A stretch of 64,000 nucleotides of DNA from Pedobacter lusitanus (GCF_040026395.1 NZ_CP157278.1:2790001-2854000), one strand, 5' to 3'; numbered from the stretch's first letter, positions 37,875-46,858 are shown. The notes: generated by a model from the sequence alone, not told the origin. Translations and numbers: made by a program.

Positions 37875-37902
37875 GTTAAGATTTCTCTTGCCTGCTAAAG
37901 GC

Positions 37903-40900
37903 TTAATGCTTGTAATTGTAATTCATGCTTTTGATTATATTACCTTCCTGATCTTTAACCAGCTTTAATCTTTGAAAACCGTCATATTCATAGGTTGTAG
38001 TATTGCCTTTCGCATCTGTCATACTTGACACACCAGTTGGCGGGTCGTAAGTATAAGTAGTTATATGAGTATCTGAAGGACGAATGCAGACATCGTCGTA
38101 GGCAGTCCCTCCGGTTAATACAAAGGAAGTACCAGTGTATGCTTTCAGGCCAGAATATTTCCATCCCTTATCATCCAGATACCAATAACTAACTACATAA
38201 TTACGATCATTCGGCTTTGTCCAATTTACAGTATAAGCACCATTATTGTATTTGGTTCCTGTATGGCCTTTACCAATCATAGCAGTTGGGTCTTCCTCAA
38301 AATTTTCATAAAAAAATTCTTTGACACCTTTCGAGATAGTTCTGCGAACAGAATAACGGATCGTCATTCTTTTATTACTCGTTGGCCCAGCTTCGTTTGC
38401 AATATTAAGCGTATAATCACCAGCCGGCATATCAGGAAAAGTAATGCTACTTGGATAGTTACATGTTGTTGTACTTCTTGATACACACAAAATCCCCTCT
38501 TTAGTAACTGGTCCGGTCAATGAATAGCGAAGGCTAAAAGTCTGTCCTGGTTCCCCATCCACATTAAGTCGGATATCTCCCCTAACACTGGTAGTAATTT
38601 TTTTGGACGGTTCTTTATCCATCGATGCATAGGTGCTTAATTCCTCCTCAGCTAATTCTGTAATAACAGTATTTTCTGCATTATCAATTTTAACAACAGG
38701 ATACATCTGGTTATAGCCCCATTGAAAAGAACTAATCAGCCCATTTTCCTGAGCCATACTTAAGAGATTTCCCTTATTATCATAGGCTTTGTACCTTAAG
38801 CGGATTTCAGGAGTCTCATTTTTGTATTGTGTTGCTGTATTTTGCGGTAGAATTAGATAAGGGTCAGTCGTATTTTGTTTTGTATAATTTGTTATCGATT
38901 TTTCTTGCAAGGCTTCATCTACCAACTGCTCCTGCTCAATTACAGGATTAATTAGATTCCTTTTAACCATTTCATCATATATTTTATTTGGATCACGATT
39001 TTGAGATACCATATCATAAGGATAAATGTATCGTGTTTTTATCTTTTTAAGATCACTGCCCACAGTCCTGCTATCAATCTTTTGTCTGAAAGATCTATCA
39101 TAGGTAAATTCATTCACTGTTGTAATAGGATTCAACCCATTAACATCAAAAAGACTATCGGTCTGTTTGATTAATAACCTTGGAAAAGTAAAAATCAAAT
39201 ATGCTGTTATCCTAGCATCAACATAAGCACTAAGCCTATCCCTGGGAAAGGTTCTGGAAAATGAAGCAATACTCCTTACAGCTTCTCTTTCCCGATCAAC
39301 AGATTCATCATACTCAAATTTTGTATGTTTCAATAAAGTATTTGACGGATTATAAACCCTTTGCTCTAATATTTTACCTCTATCAAGAGCCATACTAATA
39401 TCCGGATCTAAAACCCATTTCTTTGTTATCGAATAATCTCCATTAAGTGGCTTTCTATCTCTATATTTTGGTTGATCATGATTTGAATAATTATAAATCG
39501 TATATCCTCCGTCTCTATTTTTTTCTACTACTTCACTATAGGTTATATGATTTCCATTTGTAAAGCTGAGTTGTTCAACAGGAAAGGAATAGGTAAAACT
39601 ATAATTATAACTGTCTGTAGCTCCAGCATCAGTATAAACGGGAATACCTGCTAAAATCCCACTCGACTTGGTACCTCCTAACTGATAATCTTTAACATAG
39701 AAATATTCAACAACTCTGTTTTCTTTCGAAATTCCATCGTTATGAGTTATCTTTCTTATACGAACTCCGCCTGCGTCTGTATTAGATGTAGAGATTAGTT
39801 CATATAGTGGATCGCTCCTTTTTACAATATTTGAATATCGGTGTGGTTCATATTCAAATTGGGTACTTCCCCCCGTCGGATATACAATGGAAGTCAATAT
39901 CCCTGCCTGCATATAATCAGGGTTGGGTTCTCTGCTCCTCTCAAAATATCCGGAAGCATTATCACTCCATTTATTTGCATTGTAAAATCCCCAGTGATCT
40001 GTTTCACCAGAATTATATTTAGGTAATACAATTGGATTATAAAAGAATTTATAAGGTGAATTGTATTGCCCATCTTGCCCTTTTTGCTGAATACGTTCTA
40101 AAAACAAACGCGAAGATGTGTTCTGAGTATAAGAAAAGATAATCTTTTTTAATTCAACCTTGTTGGATTGAAAAGAAATAGAATCAAGCTTAAATTCCTT
40201 AACAGAACCATTTGTCAAATATTGTAATAAAGGAATTCTACTGGGATGTACAGTACTCGAATTAGCTGTTGGCCCTTCTAACTCAGTACTTTTCGATCTG
40301 TAGAATTTAATAATCTGATTTGGGGCAACTATTTCAGAAAGATATGATCCTGTTATCAAACTCAAATTATCGGTGGCAGAACTTGAGCTTGCGCCCGCCT
40401 GATTCCCCAAATTGTAACTACTTAAAACCCTCGTCTCTTGTATTTCCTTAGTTAAACCATCACTTTCATATTTAAAATTTACCTCTTTTCCGTTTCTGGT
40501 TATAATCTTGCTTAAGTACCACGCTGTTGAATTAAACTCAGGATTATAACCACTGCTATTATTGAATGTACCTGTTGCTGTAAATTCAACAGCCTCCGGA
40601 CTTCCACCAAAAATATAATTTGTGCCATCTGGTGTTACGATCGTAAATTTATAAAAAGTACGTTTAGTCGAAAAAATATACCCCAAACCAGGATATTTAA
40701 AATCACTCGCTGTTTCTTCCTGAATTGATAATTTTAATGGACTCTCTGATTTAACCTGCCATTTACCATAATGATCGTAAAGAAAAGAGCCTGTATAACC
40801 TCCAAAATTAAAAATAAATTCATCTGGCCCCGGTAAAGGACGGACATCTTTAGCAGGGACTGTAGTCATATATTTGACAATTGACTCCTTGGTAAACCAC

Positions 40901-41319
40901 TGTTCATTATTTAATTCTCCAAAATTTTTATAATAACTCAACAAATCCGGAACAGGTGGGTTTCTTATCAGTTCCACATTTTCCATCTCATCGATTTGTC
41001 CATTAGTTCTTCTGGTAATTACTCCACCTGCAAAGAGATTAAATCCAACTCCAGTCCAGCTGGCATGATTATCTGGCCGAACGCCTCCTCCATAATAATT
41101 CATTGCAATAGGTATACTAACATCCTCGATCGATACATTTCCCAAAGGGATTTCTACCGAAGGTACCCCAGTAAACATAGACACAGGAATCTGCCCATAG
41201 ACACCTAACAATGAGGCAATCGGACTGGAAGGAATAACCCGTTGAACACCATTCTGGGCCTTAAGATCAAATTTAAAAACCAGGACTAAGCTTAAAATTA
41301 AAATAGATATTTTCTTCAT
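37903..41319 (-). CDS. large secreted RHS/YD-repeat-related protein without an RHS core
   Basis: A 1138-residue protein with a signal peptide (1-21, ending LKAQ). The N-terminal third begins SSPIASLLGVYGQIPVSMFTGVPSVEIPLG (near residues 31-60) and contains MNYYGGGVRPDNHASWTGVGFNL. This is a conserved opening of large Bacteroidota surface proteins that often stand next to RHS proteins. The middle has scattered YD-like strands such as TTVNEFTYDRSF and IKTRYIYPYD. About residues 940-1000 form a beta-sandwich-like insert. The end has clear YD repeats (TTTYEYDGFQRLKLVKDQEGN). It stops without the RHS-associated core or a toxin tip, so it is not itself a complete polymorphic toxin. It may be a shell or partner protein for the RHS protein at 43234-46518, or have lost its own partner downstream. 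Confidence 0.75.
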   Translation of the reverse strand: MKKISILILSLVLVFKFDLKAQNGVQRVIPSSPIASLLGVYGQIPVSMFTGVPSVEIPLGNVSIEDVSIPIAMNYYGGGVRPDNHASWTGVGFNLFAGGVITRRTNGQIDEMENVELIRNPPVPDLLSYYKNFGELNNEQWFTKESIVKYMTTVPAKDVRPLPGPDEFIFNFGGYTGSFLYDHYGKWQVKSESPLKLSIQEETASDFKYPGLGYIFSTKRTFYKFTIVTPDGTNYIFGGSPEAVEFTATGTFNNSSGYNPEFNSTAWYLSKIITRNGKEVNFKYESDGLTKEIQETRVLSSYNLGNQAGASSSSATDNLSLITGSYLSEIVAPNQIIKFYRSKSTELEGPTANSSTVHPSRIPLLQYLTNGSVKEFKLDSISFQSNKVELKKIIFSYTQNTSSRLFLERIQQKGQDGQYNSPYKFFYNPIVLPKYNSGETDHWGFYNANKWSDNASGYFERSREPNPDYMQAGILTSIVYPTGGSTQFEYEPHRYSNIVKRSDPLYELISTSNTDAGGVRIRKITHNDGISKENRVVEYFYVKDYQLGGTKSSGILAGIPVYTDAGATDSYNYSFTYSFPVEQLSFTNGNHITYSEVVEKNRDGGYTIYNYSNHDQPKYRDRKPLNGDYSITKKWVLDPDISMALDRGKILEQRVYNPSNTLLKHTKFEYDESVDREREAVRSIASFSRTFPRDRLSAYVDARITAYLIFTFPRLLIKQTDSLFDVNGLNPITTVNEFTYDRSFRQKIDSRTVGSDLKKIKTRYIYPYDMVSQNRDPNKIYDEMVKRNLINPVIEQEQLVDEALQEKSITNYTKQNTTDPYLILPQNTATQYKNETPEIRLRYKAYDNKGNLLSMAQENGLISSFQWGYNQMYPVVKIDNAENTVITELAEEELSTYASMDKEPSKKITTSVRGDIRLNVDGEPGQTFSLRYSLTGPVTKEGILCVSRSTTTCNYPSSITFPDMPAGDYTLNIANEAGPTSNKRMTIRYSVRRTISKGVKEFFYENFEEDPTAMIGKGHTGTKYNNGAYTVNWTKPNDRNYVVSYWYLDDKGWKYSGLKAYTGTSFVLTGGTAYDDVCIRPSDTHITTYTYDPPTGVSSMTDAKGNTTTYEYDGFQRLKLVKDQEGNIIKSMNYNYKH

Positions 41320-41325
41320 AAATTA

Positions 41326-41490
41326 TTAAATGCCAATTACATGGCTTGTTTTTCTTATAATATTGGGTGCTAAAAAGGTAGTGATAAATACAGACCCGTG
41401 ATCATCCTCTTCAAATAGATGAATTAAGTTTAACTTCTCCATCATCAAGTCACAGGAGATAATCAGACATTCTACAGATTTGCTTAAATT
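41326..41490 (-). pseudogene. probable remnant of a small gene, possibly immunity-type
   Basis: The minus strand is open for 54 codons directly after the stop of the small gene ending at 41491. The translation is protein-like (SVECLIISCDLMMEKLNLI, then HLFEEDDHGSVFITTFLAP) and ends seven bases before the ATG of the 1138-residue gene. The only ATG pair, at 41445, would give just 39 residues. It reads like the C-terminal piece of a larger protein whose front has been lost. A real 39-residue gene is possible but less likely. Confidence 0.4.
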
Positions 41491-41619
41491 TTAGCTCTTA
41501 TTGGACCCTTTCTTATATATTTCCACAAGAAGAGAAGATATAACTGTAAAGCAGATCAAAAAGTAAATTAGAAAACTTAAACCAATTGAGATGGTCACAA
41601 TCCCGACATTTTCCATCAT
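41491..41619 (-). CDS. small one-helix membrane protein
   Basis: A 42-residue ORF (MMENVGIVTISIGLSF, then LIYFLICFTVISSLLVEIYK) with one strong membrane helix and a short basic tail. Its start overlaps the stop of the preceding small membrane ORF (ATGA), as in translationally coupled genes. The two may instead be one two-helix protein of about 95 residues split by a frameshift. No family is recognised. The position among immunity-like genes suggests a membrane immunity protein, but this is a guess. Confidence 0.45.
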   Translation of the reverse strand: MMENVGIVTISIGLSFLIYFLICFTVISSLLVEIYKKGSNKS

Positions 41620-41780
41620 GATGCTGAAAGAAAACTTAACCGATCAAATCCATCAGTCATACCTTTTAATGAACTCAGAAATATTAACGCAACCATAAAA
41701 ATCACAGTTGTTAAAATTATTTTTGCTTTAAAGTTGCTATAGATAATTGTATTTTTGATATCACTCCCATTAATCTCCAT
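41616..41780 (-). CDS. small one-helix membrane protein
   Basis: A 54-residue ORF starting six bases after the stop of the DUF4279-like gene. It has a polar N-terminus (MEINGSDIKNTIIYSNFKAK), one membrane helix (IILTTVIFMVALIFLSSL) and a short tail. Tight spacing on both sides fits an operon. It may be the front half of a frameshifted two-helix protein together with the ORF at 41491-41619. Confidence 0.45.
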   Translation of the reverse strand: MEINGSDIKNTIIYSNFKAKIILTTVIFMVALIFLSSLKGMTDGFDRLSFLSAS

Positions 41781-41786
41781 CAACAG

Positions 41787-42119
41787 CTATTTTTCCCAAC
41801 AACTAATACATAAGATAACCCCTAAATCGCCTATTTTCTTAGTGATTTCCGGCCAAAACTCCATATTGCATTCCTGCTCATATTCATACAAATACCAAAA
41901 AGTTATCATTTCAGTTTTAATTCCAACACTATTTAACTTCGGAAGGTTATTTGATATTAAATCAAAAAAAATACTCAAAGCATCTGAAAATTGGGGAGAA
42001 TTCTCTTCAATTGTCAAACTCCACCCCATTGAAGAATCATCACTGGATAACCCTAAAACATCTTCAACTTTTTTTTCCTGCTCATTGCAGTTAATCCTTA
42101 TTTCATAGGCTGTGCCCAT
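41787..42119 (-). CDS. DUF4279-like protein, probable immunity protein
   Basis: A 110-residue soluble protein. The pattern GTAYEIRINCNEQEKKVEDVLGL near the start (about residues 2-24), SSMGWSLTIEENSPQFSDAL in the middle and CNMEFWPEITKKIGDLGVIL followed by CISC at the end fits DUF4279. Members of that family are often found next to polymorphic toxins as immunity-type genes. It is the third small gene behind the RHS gene on the same strand. Family call from memory; toxin partner unknown. Confidence 0.6.
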   Translation of the reverse strand: MGTAYEIRINCNEQEKKVEDVLGLSSDDSSMGWSLTIEENSPQFSDALSIFFDLISNNLPKLNSVGIKTEMITFWYLYEYEQECNMEFWPEITKKIGDLGVILCISCWEK

Positions 42120-42125
42120 ATATTT

Positions 42126-42224
42126 TTACTTTTGCTTTAAATATCCCGAAGCTTTAAGGCTGGTTTGGAAAATTTCCCCCTTAAACGGACCATTACCAAT
42201 TAACTTTAAATTGCCTGCAACATT
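42126..42224 (-). pseudogene. possible orphan toxin-tip remnant
   Basis: Between the 211-residue gene and the DUF4279-like gene the minus strand carries a 32-codon open stretch with no start codon. It ends IGNGPFKGEIFQTSL and then KASGYLKQK, followed by a stop. The sequence is protein-like and resembles the last residues of an RHS or toxin C-terminus rather than random intergenic DNA. It overlaps the end of the 211-residue gene in another frame. This is what a displaced toxin cassette leaves behind, but the piece is short and the call is uncertain. Confidence 0.35.
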
Positions 42225-42841
42225 TCATTCTTTAATACTTCCAATTTATTACAGAAACGATCATACATTTCTCTCAAAGAGATGGAAACATTCACAAAGT
42301 TTAATTCATCAATCGTAATGCCTTCATTCTTCTTTTCCCGAAAATAATTATCATAGATAAAATCCTTTAGATTAATAATCGAAGGGTTTTCACAAGCAAT
42401 ATCTATTTGACTATCATTAATTTGAATAAAAAAATCCCGAATTAAATTTATAGAGTGCAAAATATCTAATGAAGATTTCTTATCATTCAATAAGTTTAGA
42501 TTAAAATCTGCCAACAAACTCATATTGTTAAAATTATACACTCTCTTTAAACTCTCTTCATTTACCCATCTTTTAAAATTCCGTTTGTCTTTAAAAGGAT
42601 GGTCTAATGTTTTAAGGAAACTCTCTAGTAGATCCAGAGATTCAAACACCATTAATTTTGTCTCATTCACTAAAAATTTATCGTTTTCACCATCCACCAT
42701 ATCCGTGCCCCAAACTGTATAAAGATCAGTTTCTTTAAATTGTAGTCCAATTACATATTTTCTATACTCTTCTGATTTATCAAAATTCATAGGTTTACTG
42801 ATTGGAGTTTTTTCGTTTGATATTCTACTTTTAAGGTGCAA
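42206..42841 (-). CDS. hypothetical protein, possible immunity protein
   Basis: A 211-residue soluble protein, rich in Asn, Lys, Glu and Phe, in visibly more AT-rich DNA than the housekeeping genes around it. An N-terminal alpha/beta part (YVIGLQFKETDLYTVWGTDM, FESLDLLESFLKTLDHPF) is followed by a helical C-terminal half (DILHSINLIRDFFIQINDS, SLREMYDRFCNKLEVLKNE). I do not recognise the family. Its place in the row of small genes behind the RHS gene is the only hint of an immunity role. Confidence 0.6.
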   Translation of the reverse strand: MHLKSRISNEKTPISKPMNFDKSEEYRKYVIGLQFKETDLYTVWGTDMVDGENDKFLVNETKLMVFESLDLLESFLKTLDHPFKDKRNFKRWVNEESLKRVYNFNNMSLLADFNLNLLNDKKSSLDILHSINLIRDFFIQINDSQIDIACENPSIINLKDFIYDNYFREKKNEGITIDELNFVNVSISLREMYDRFCNKLEVLKNEMLQAI

Positions 42842-42854
42842 AACTATGAACGGT

Positions 42855-43244
42855 TTATTGCCATTTTACATCTGGAGCTTTTGTACTGACAATGTCAATA
42901 ATGCCATCTGCATGCTTAATAACATAATGACTCTTTGGTTCGTTCTCAATTATCTTATAACTCTGTTTTACTAACCAATCAATATAATTTGAATCATCGC
43001 AAATAAACAGAGGCCAGGCCGATTTCAGTACCAAATGATCATCTAAGTTTTTAAGTATACACGTCTCGGTAGTACTTTGGTAAGACAAAACAAACAAACC
43101 AAACTGTATAAAAATCATATCGTCACTATCTTCACCTCTTAAAGCAATAGCTAAACCATTATGATCATCTGTTATACTATCTAGAAATAGTTCTGAAGGT
43201 ATATTATTTATTGGCTCCCATTTTTTAAAATTTTCACTTTTCAT
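42855..43244 (-). CDS. probable immunity protein for the RHS toxin
   Basis: A 129-residue soluble protein that starts 11 bases inside the end of the RHS gene (ATG at 43244, RHS stop at 43234). This is the arrangement expected for a toxin's cognate immunity gene. The sequence has beta-rich segments (GLAIALRGEDSDDMIFIQFG, TCILKNLDDHLVLKSAWPLF) and ends in KAPDVKWQ. It fits no family I can name with certainty. The assignment rests on position and overlap. Confidence 0.65.
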   Translation of the reverse strand: MKSENFKKWEPINNIPSELFLDSITDDHNGLAIALRGEDSDDMIFIQFGLFVLSYQSTTETCILKNLDDHLVLKSAWPLFICDDSNYIDWLVKQSYKIIENEPKSHYVIKHADGIIDIVSTKAPDVKWQ

Positions 43245-46200
43245 ATCTCCATTTTATTGTACTACCATCTGGGTTCGTTACATGTAATGTTGGATCATCT
43301 CCCGGGGTACTGCTCCCATTTCTAACATTAATTTTTCTACCATCTGGCAATGTACCCATTCTACCTTTTTTTTCAGGAATTGTACCTGTAACACTGGAGC
43401 CTAAAGCATCATAATCTTTATCAGCTTGAGTCATCCCACCCTTTCTCTTGTAAAATTTATTATTTTTCTTATTTTTTATCTTGATTGGTTCTGATTCTGC
43501 TTCCAAATCTTCCACTGTTTTCTCAGTATAAACAATAGGGTCTCGAGTTATGCGGTCACTCGATTGGTCATTCATATTTGTTGGCCACAATAACAAACCA
43601 ACAAATATAAAAAATGGGTTTGGTAAAGCGGGAGCACTTATTTTTGATCCTGGAAGAGAAATCGGCCTAGTCAGAGGAAGTGCAATACTAGCAGTACTTG
43701 CTATTCTTGAAGCTGTTATATTCACTTCCTTCAACTGAATCGTTTTCTTTTTAGGAGGCTCCTCCTGCTGATCCTCGACAGCCATACCATCAGGATCAGT
43801 AAACCGTATTGGATTATTTATCCCGTAGTTATATGGCGACAAATGATCATACATATCAGCTAAAGGATCCGGAATACCCCACCTTCCAATCACCGGGTCA
43901 TAGAACCTAGCGCCGTAATCATACTCTCCTAACTCTTCCTGTAATTCTTTCTTATTATAAAGATACTTATTATCATTTGCTCCTATTTGAATCGGTTTCC
44001 TTAATCCAAATGCAAAATAATCATCCCTTTGCAGGATTTCAATACCTCCACTTGGGTTCCTATAGAATGTCGCTCTATTATTTCCCAGATGATCAGTCAA
44101 TGTATATTCATAGCTATAAATACCTTTGTTATTTCTTGCCAATCCTTCCTCAGTCGTAATAATATCTATTTTTCCACCCAGGTACTGGATACCATCAACA
44201 TAATCTGTGGTTCCTTCTGTTTTACTGACTTTTCTTAGCTTTCTTCCGGTAGCATCATAAATATAACTTATAGTCTGAGCACCAGTAATCTGATCCGGTA
44301 AGTTCAGGCTATTATAGCTTATTTTAATTCCTTTCCCTTCATCACTCGTTAAATTACCATTATCATTATAGATATAAGTACTATTAGTAAAACCCTCTAT
44401 TTTTGTAAGTTGATTACCTGTATAACCAGTATACTTATTTGTTCCATACCCATCTCTGGTCAGGCTGGTAATATTCCCCATTACATCATAAACAATGCTT
44501 TCCCCGAGATTTGCAGAAGAGGCAAGTGTCAATCTGTTCAGCTTATCATAAGTATAATTAAAATTATTCCTTAAATCGCTCTTCGAACCCCACAATTGGT
44601 TAGCAATATTACCATTCCATTGAGGTGTATTCCCATCATTATATTTCAACTGCAGACTGAACTGATCACTTGAACTTTTATTCAGCCATCCCCTCTCATT
44701 ATATTCATAATCTGTTTTCTGAAGAAAGCTTTTTTCTCTATCTGTACTATGCAATTGCTTACGAACCAATTGTCCGGTCTCTGTATAATCAGACCTACTC
44801 AGCACTACTTCATCCTGCCCGTTAATACTTTCCATTACAGCACTCTTACGTCCCATATGATCATAAGTATAACGCATAGCAATCGTAGTTGCTGCTCCGG
44901 TGCTACTTCCCGTATGGCTACGTGTACTGATCTTCAGTTCTCCTACAAAATTATATGTGTTATCTACAACATCTTTACCACCTAAATGATTAAAACTTTT
45001 AGTTTGAACGACACGCCCCTCACTGTCATAATAGTGAACTGATAATAAGGTATCTTTAGTCCCCAGAGTATTCACCTTGGTTCCCGTCAGCAACGACATG
45101 GTACGGCCAGCCCCCACCTGATCACCTGTCGCAGAGCCAAAAGTATTGCCTGGAAAATTATAATCGTCATAATAATTGATCACATAATATGTATCAATAA
45201 CCTGTGGAAACGAAGAGTTATCATAGCCTATACCAGTAGCTACTCTTTTTTCAACAAAAGTATTTTGACTATCCACTTTAGCCTGTAAAGCAGCGCGGTC
45301 ACCAGTATCTTTGCATACTCCTGTACTTACTACTCTTCCAAAGGCATCATATTTGGTGAAGATCCATTCTTTACCTTGTTGGTTCACATCCTGGCGCAAA
45401 ACTAATTGATCTAATTTGTTATAGACCATCGATTCCCAGCCTTTACCAGGCACTTTCTTTTCTATCAGGCGTTTACGTCCGTCATAATGATAACCATAAA
45501 TAAATTGCTTGTAAACATCATTGCTTTCATCAAAGGTATTTACAGTATTCAATCCATTTTCATTTACTGCAGGAGGTAATACATAATTCAGGTTACCCTG
45601 GTCATCATAAACATAATAAATTGAGAGACTTTTAGTATTACTTTCCCAATTCCGCTTTAAAACAATACGACCAGCAAGATCCTTGTACTCGTCTGTAGTT
45701 CCTGCCTTTAGGTCAGTTGAAATCCAGTTTTCATCTTTTGTTGTCGTTTTATACAATTTTCCAGCATCATAGTAGGTCGATTTTGCACCGTTTCCACTAA
45801 TAGTCCAGAGCTTAACATCATTTGCAATATTTGTTCCGTACTCTATTTTTTGCGTATGTCCTGAAGCTAAGTTCCATGAAGCGCCGGGTGCACTCATCTC
45901 TGTTACCCTATTCAAAGGCGAAAACTCATAAGATGTCTGACTAAAAGGGAAAGCTGTGTTGGTTAATCCTGTCTGGTTACCATTATAAAAAGTAGATTGC
46001 CCCTTTATTGCATCTTTACGATAAGTTCCACCATTACTGGTAACCGCATAAGGCAGATATTTTATAGATTCTCTTCCAAAAGCATCATAAATCACAGGCT
46101 GTACTACATCTGCAAATCCCGGGCTTCCCTGTACCAAAACAGTTTGTAACGGACGCCCCAGTCCATCAAAATATTGAATCGTCTGGTTTACCTCACAAGT

Positions 46201-46518
46201 ACTACGCGCATTTGAATTAGCATCCTTATCAGTAAGCACTTTCGGTATCTTAAAAACCCTTGTACTGATATAATTTTGATCATTACTAGGATTACTGGCC
46301 AAAGGAATGCATGTCTGTGAATTTGGCACTATAAAAATACGGACCTTTTTACCTGAAGGAATATAAAACCCTGATGATAGTGTAATTCTTCTACTTGCGG
46401 TGATTTCACTCTGTCCAGTATAAACATTCAACGTAGTATCCTGCTGGGCAGAGGAACTATTGATACCAAAAAACAAGGCACAAAAAAAAGAGATAGCGTA
46501 ATTTAGAAGGGATTTCAT
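43234..46518 (-). CDS. RHS repeat protein with DUF6443 domain and variable C-terminal toxin-like tail
   Basis: A 1094-residue secreted protein from the ATG at 46518, which places the signal peptide MKSLLNYAISFFCALF at the N-terminus; an upstream in-frame ATG at 46563 would bury it. Order: DUF6443 domain (about 85-225, QTIQYFDGLGRPLQTVLVQG), many YD repeats (about 230-860), and the RHS-associated core ending DYGARFYDPVIGRWGIPDPL and NPIRFTDPDGM near residue 912. The last 182 residues are a variable tail with a hydrophobic stretch (NPFFIFVGLLLWP) and a compact end with LPDGRKINVRNGSS and DPTLHVTNPDGS. RHS shells enclose and deliver C-terminal toxins. The toxic activity here is not known, but the overlapping small gene supports toxin/immunity pairing. 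Confidence 0.85.
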   Translation of the reverse strand: MKSLLNYAISFFCALFFGINSSSAQQDTTLNVYTGQSEITASRRITLSSGFYIPSGKKVRIFIVPNSQTCIPLASNPSNDQNYISTRVFKIPKVLTDKDANSNARSTCEVNQTIQYFDGLGRPLQTVLVQGSPGFADVVQPVIYDAFGRESIKYLPYAVTSNGGTYRKDAIKGQSTFYNGNQTGLTNTAFPFSQTSYEFSPLNRVTEMSAPGASWNLASGHTQKIEYGTNIANDVKLWTISGNGAKSTYYDAGKLYKTTTKDENWISTDLKAGTTDEYKDLAGRIVLKRNWESNTKSLSIYYVYDDQGNLNYVLPPAVNENGLNTVNTFDESNDVYKQFIYGYHYDGRKRLIEKKVPGKGWESMVYNKLDQLVLRQDVNQQGKEWIFTKYDAFGRVVSTGVCKDTGDRAALQAKVDSQNTFVEKRVATGIGYDNSSFPQVIDTYYVINYYDDYNFPGNTFGSATGDQVGAGRTMSLLTGTKVNTLGTKDTLLSVHYYDSEGRVVQTKSFNHLGGKDVVDNTYNFVGELKISTRSHTGSSTGAATTIAMRYTYDHMGRKSAVMESINGQDEVVLSRSDYTETGQLVRKQLHSTDREKSFLQKTDYEYNERGWLNKSSSDQFSLQLKYNDGNTPQWNGNIANQLWGSKSDLRNNFNYTYDKLNRLTLASSANLGESIVYDVMGNITSLTRDGYGTNKYTGYTGNQLTKIEGFTNSTYIYNDNGNLTSDEGKGIKISYNSLNLPDQITGAQTISYIYDATGRKLRKVSKTEGTTDYVDGIQYLGGKIDIITTEEGLARNNKGIYSYEYTLTDHLGNNRATFYRNPSGGIEILQRDDYFAFGLRKPIQIGANDNKYLYNKKELQEELGEYDYGARFYDPVIGRWGIPDPLADMYDHLSPYNYGINNPIRFTDPDGMAVEDQQEEPPKKKTIQLKEVNITASRIASTASIALPLTRPISLPGSKISAPALPNPFFIFVGLLLWPTNMNDQSSDRITRDPIVYTEKTVEDLEAESEPIKIKNKKNNKFYKRKGGMTQADKDYDALGSSVTGTIPEKKGRMGTLPDGRKINVRNGSSTPGDDPTLHVTNPDGSTIKWRYEK

Positions 46519-46700
46519 GAGATCTTTGATTCTTACTTTAATAAACAGCATTTCAACTTTCAAAAGAATGCTACTATTTACCTCTCATCAAAACCTCAAT
46601 TAATCTAATATAACCTGCTAATTAAATGACAGTTACAGATATAAAAAAATCTAATAAAATATAATATTTAACACCTGAAAACGATATAAAATACAGAATA

Positions 46701-46708
46701 CAAATATA
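46701..46708 (-). promoter_or_regulatory. -7 promoter box TATATTTG, possible RHS operon promoter
   Basis: Exact TAnnTTTG match on the minus strand. It would give a leader of roughly 175 bases before the RHS start. The surrounding AT-rich sequence makes a chance match possible. Confidence 0.35.
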
Positions 46709-46850
46709 ATATTTTTCAAATAGAAACTCATTAAACATAAAGCAGATAATAAAAACAAATAGATAAAGTTTTTCAATAAACCCTGAATACTCTAATTTCC
46801 AGAACGTTTACACCAAAAAACTCCCCTACCTTTTTTTGTATTATAATTCC

Positions 46851-46858
46851 TATCTTTG
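46851..46858 (+). promoter_or_regulatory. -7 promoter box TATCTTTG for the divIC-like gene
   Basis: Exact TAnnTTTG match ending five bases before the ATG at 46864, again implying a leaderless transcript. Confidence 0.6.

Noticed and set aside
46519..46563. Upstream start of the RHS gene at 46563
   Set aside because: It would put 15 charged residues before an otherwise perfect signal peptide; the ATG at 46518 is preferred.
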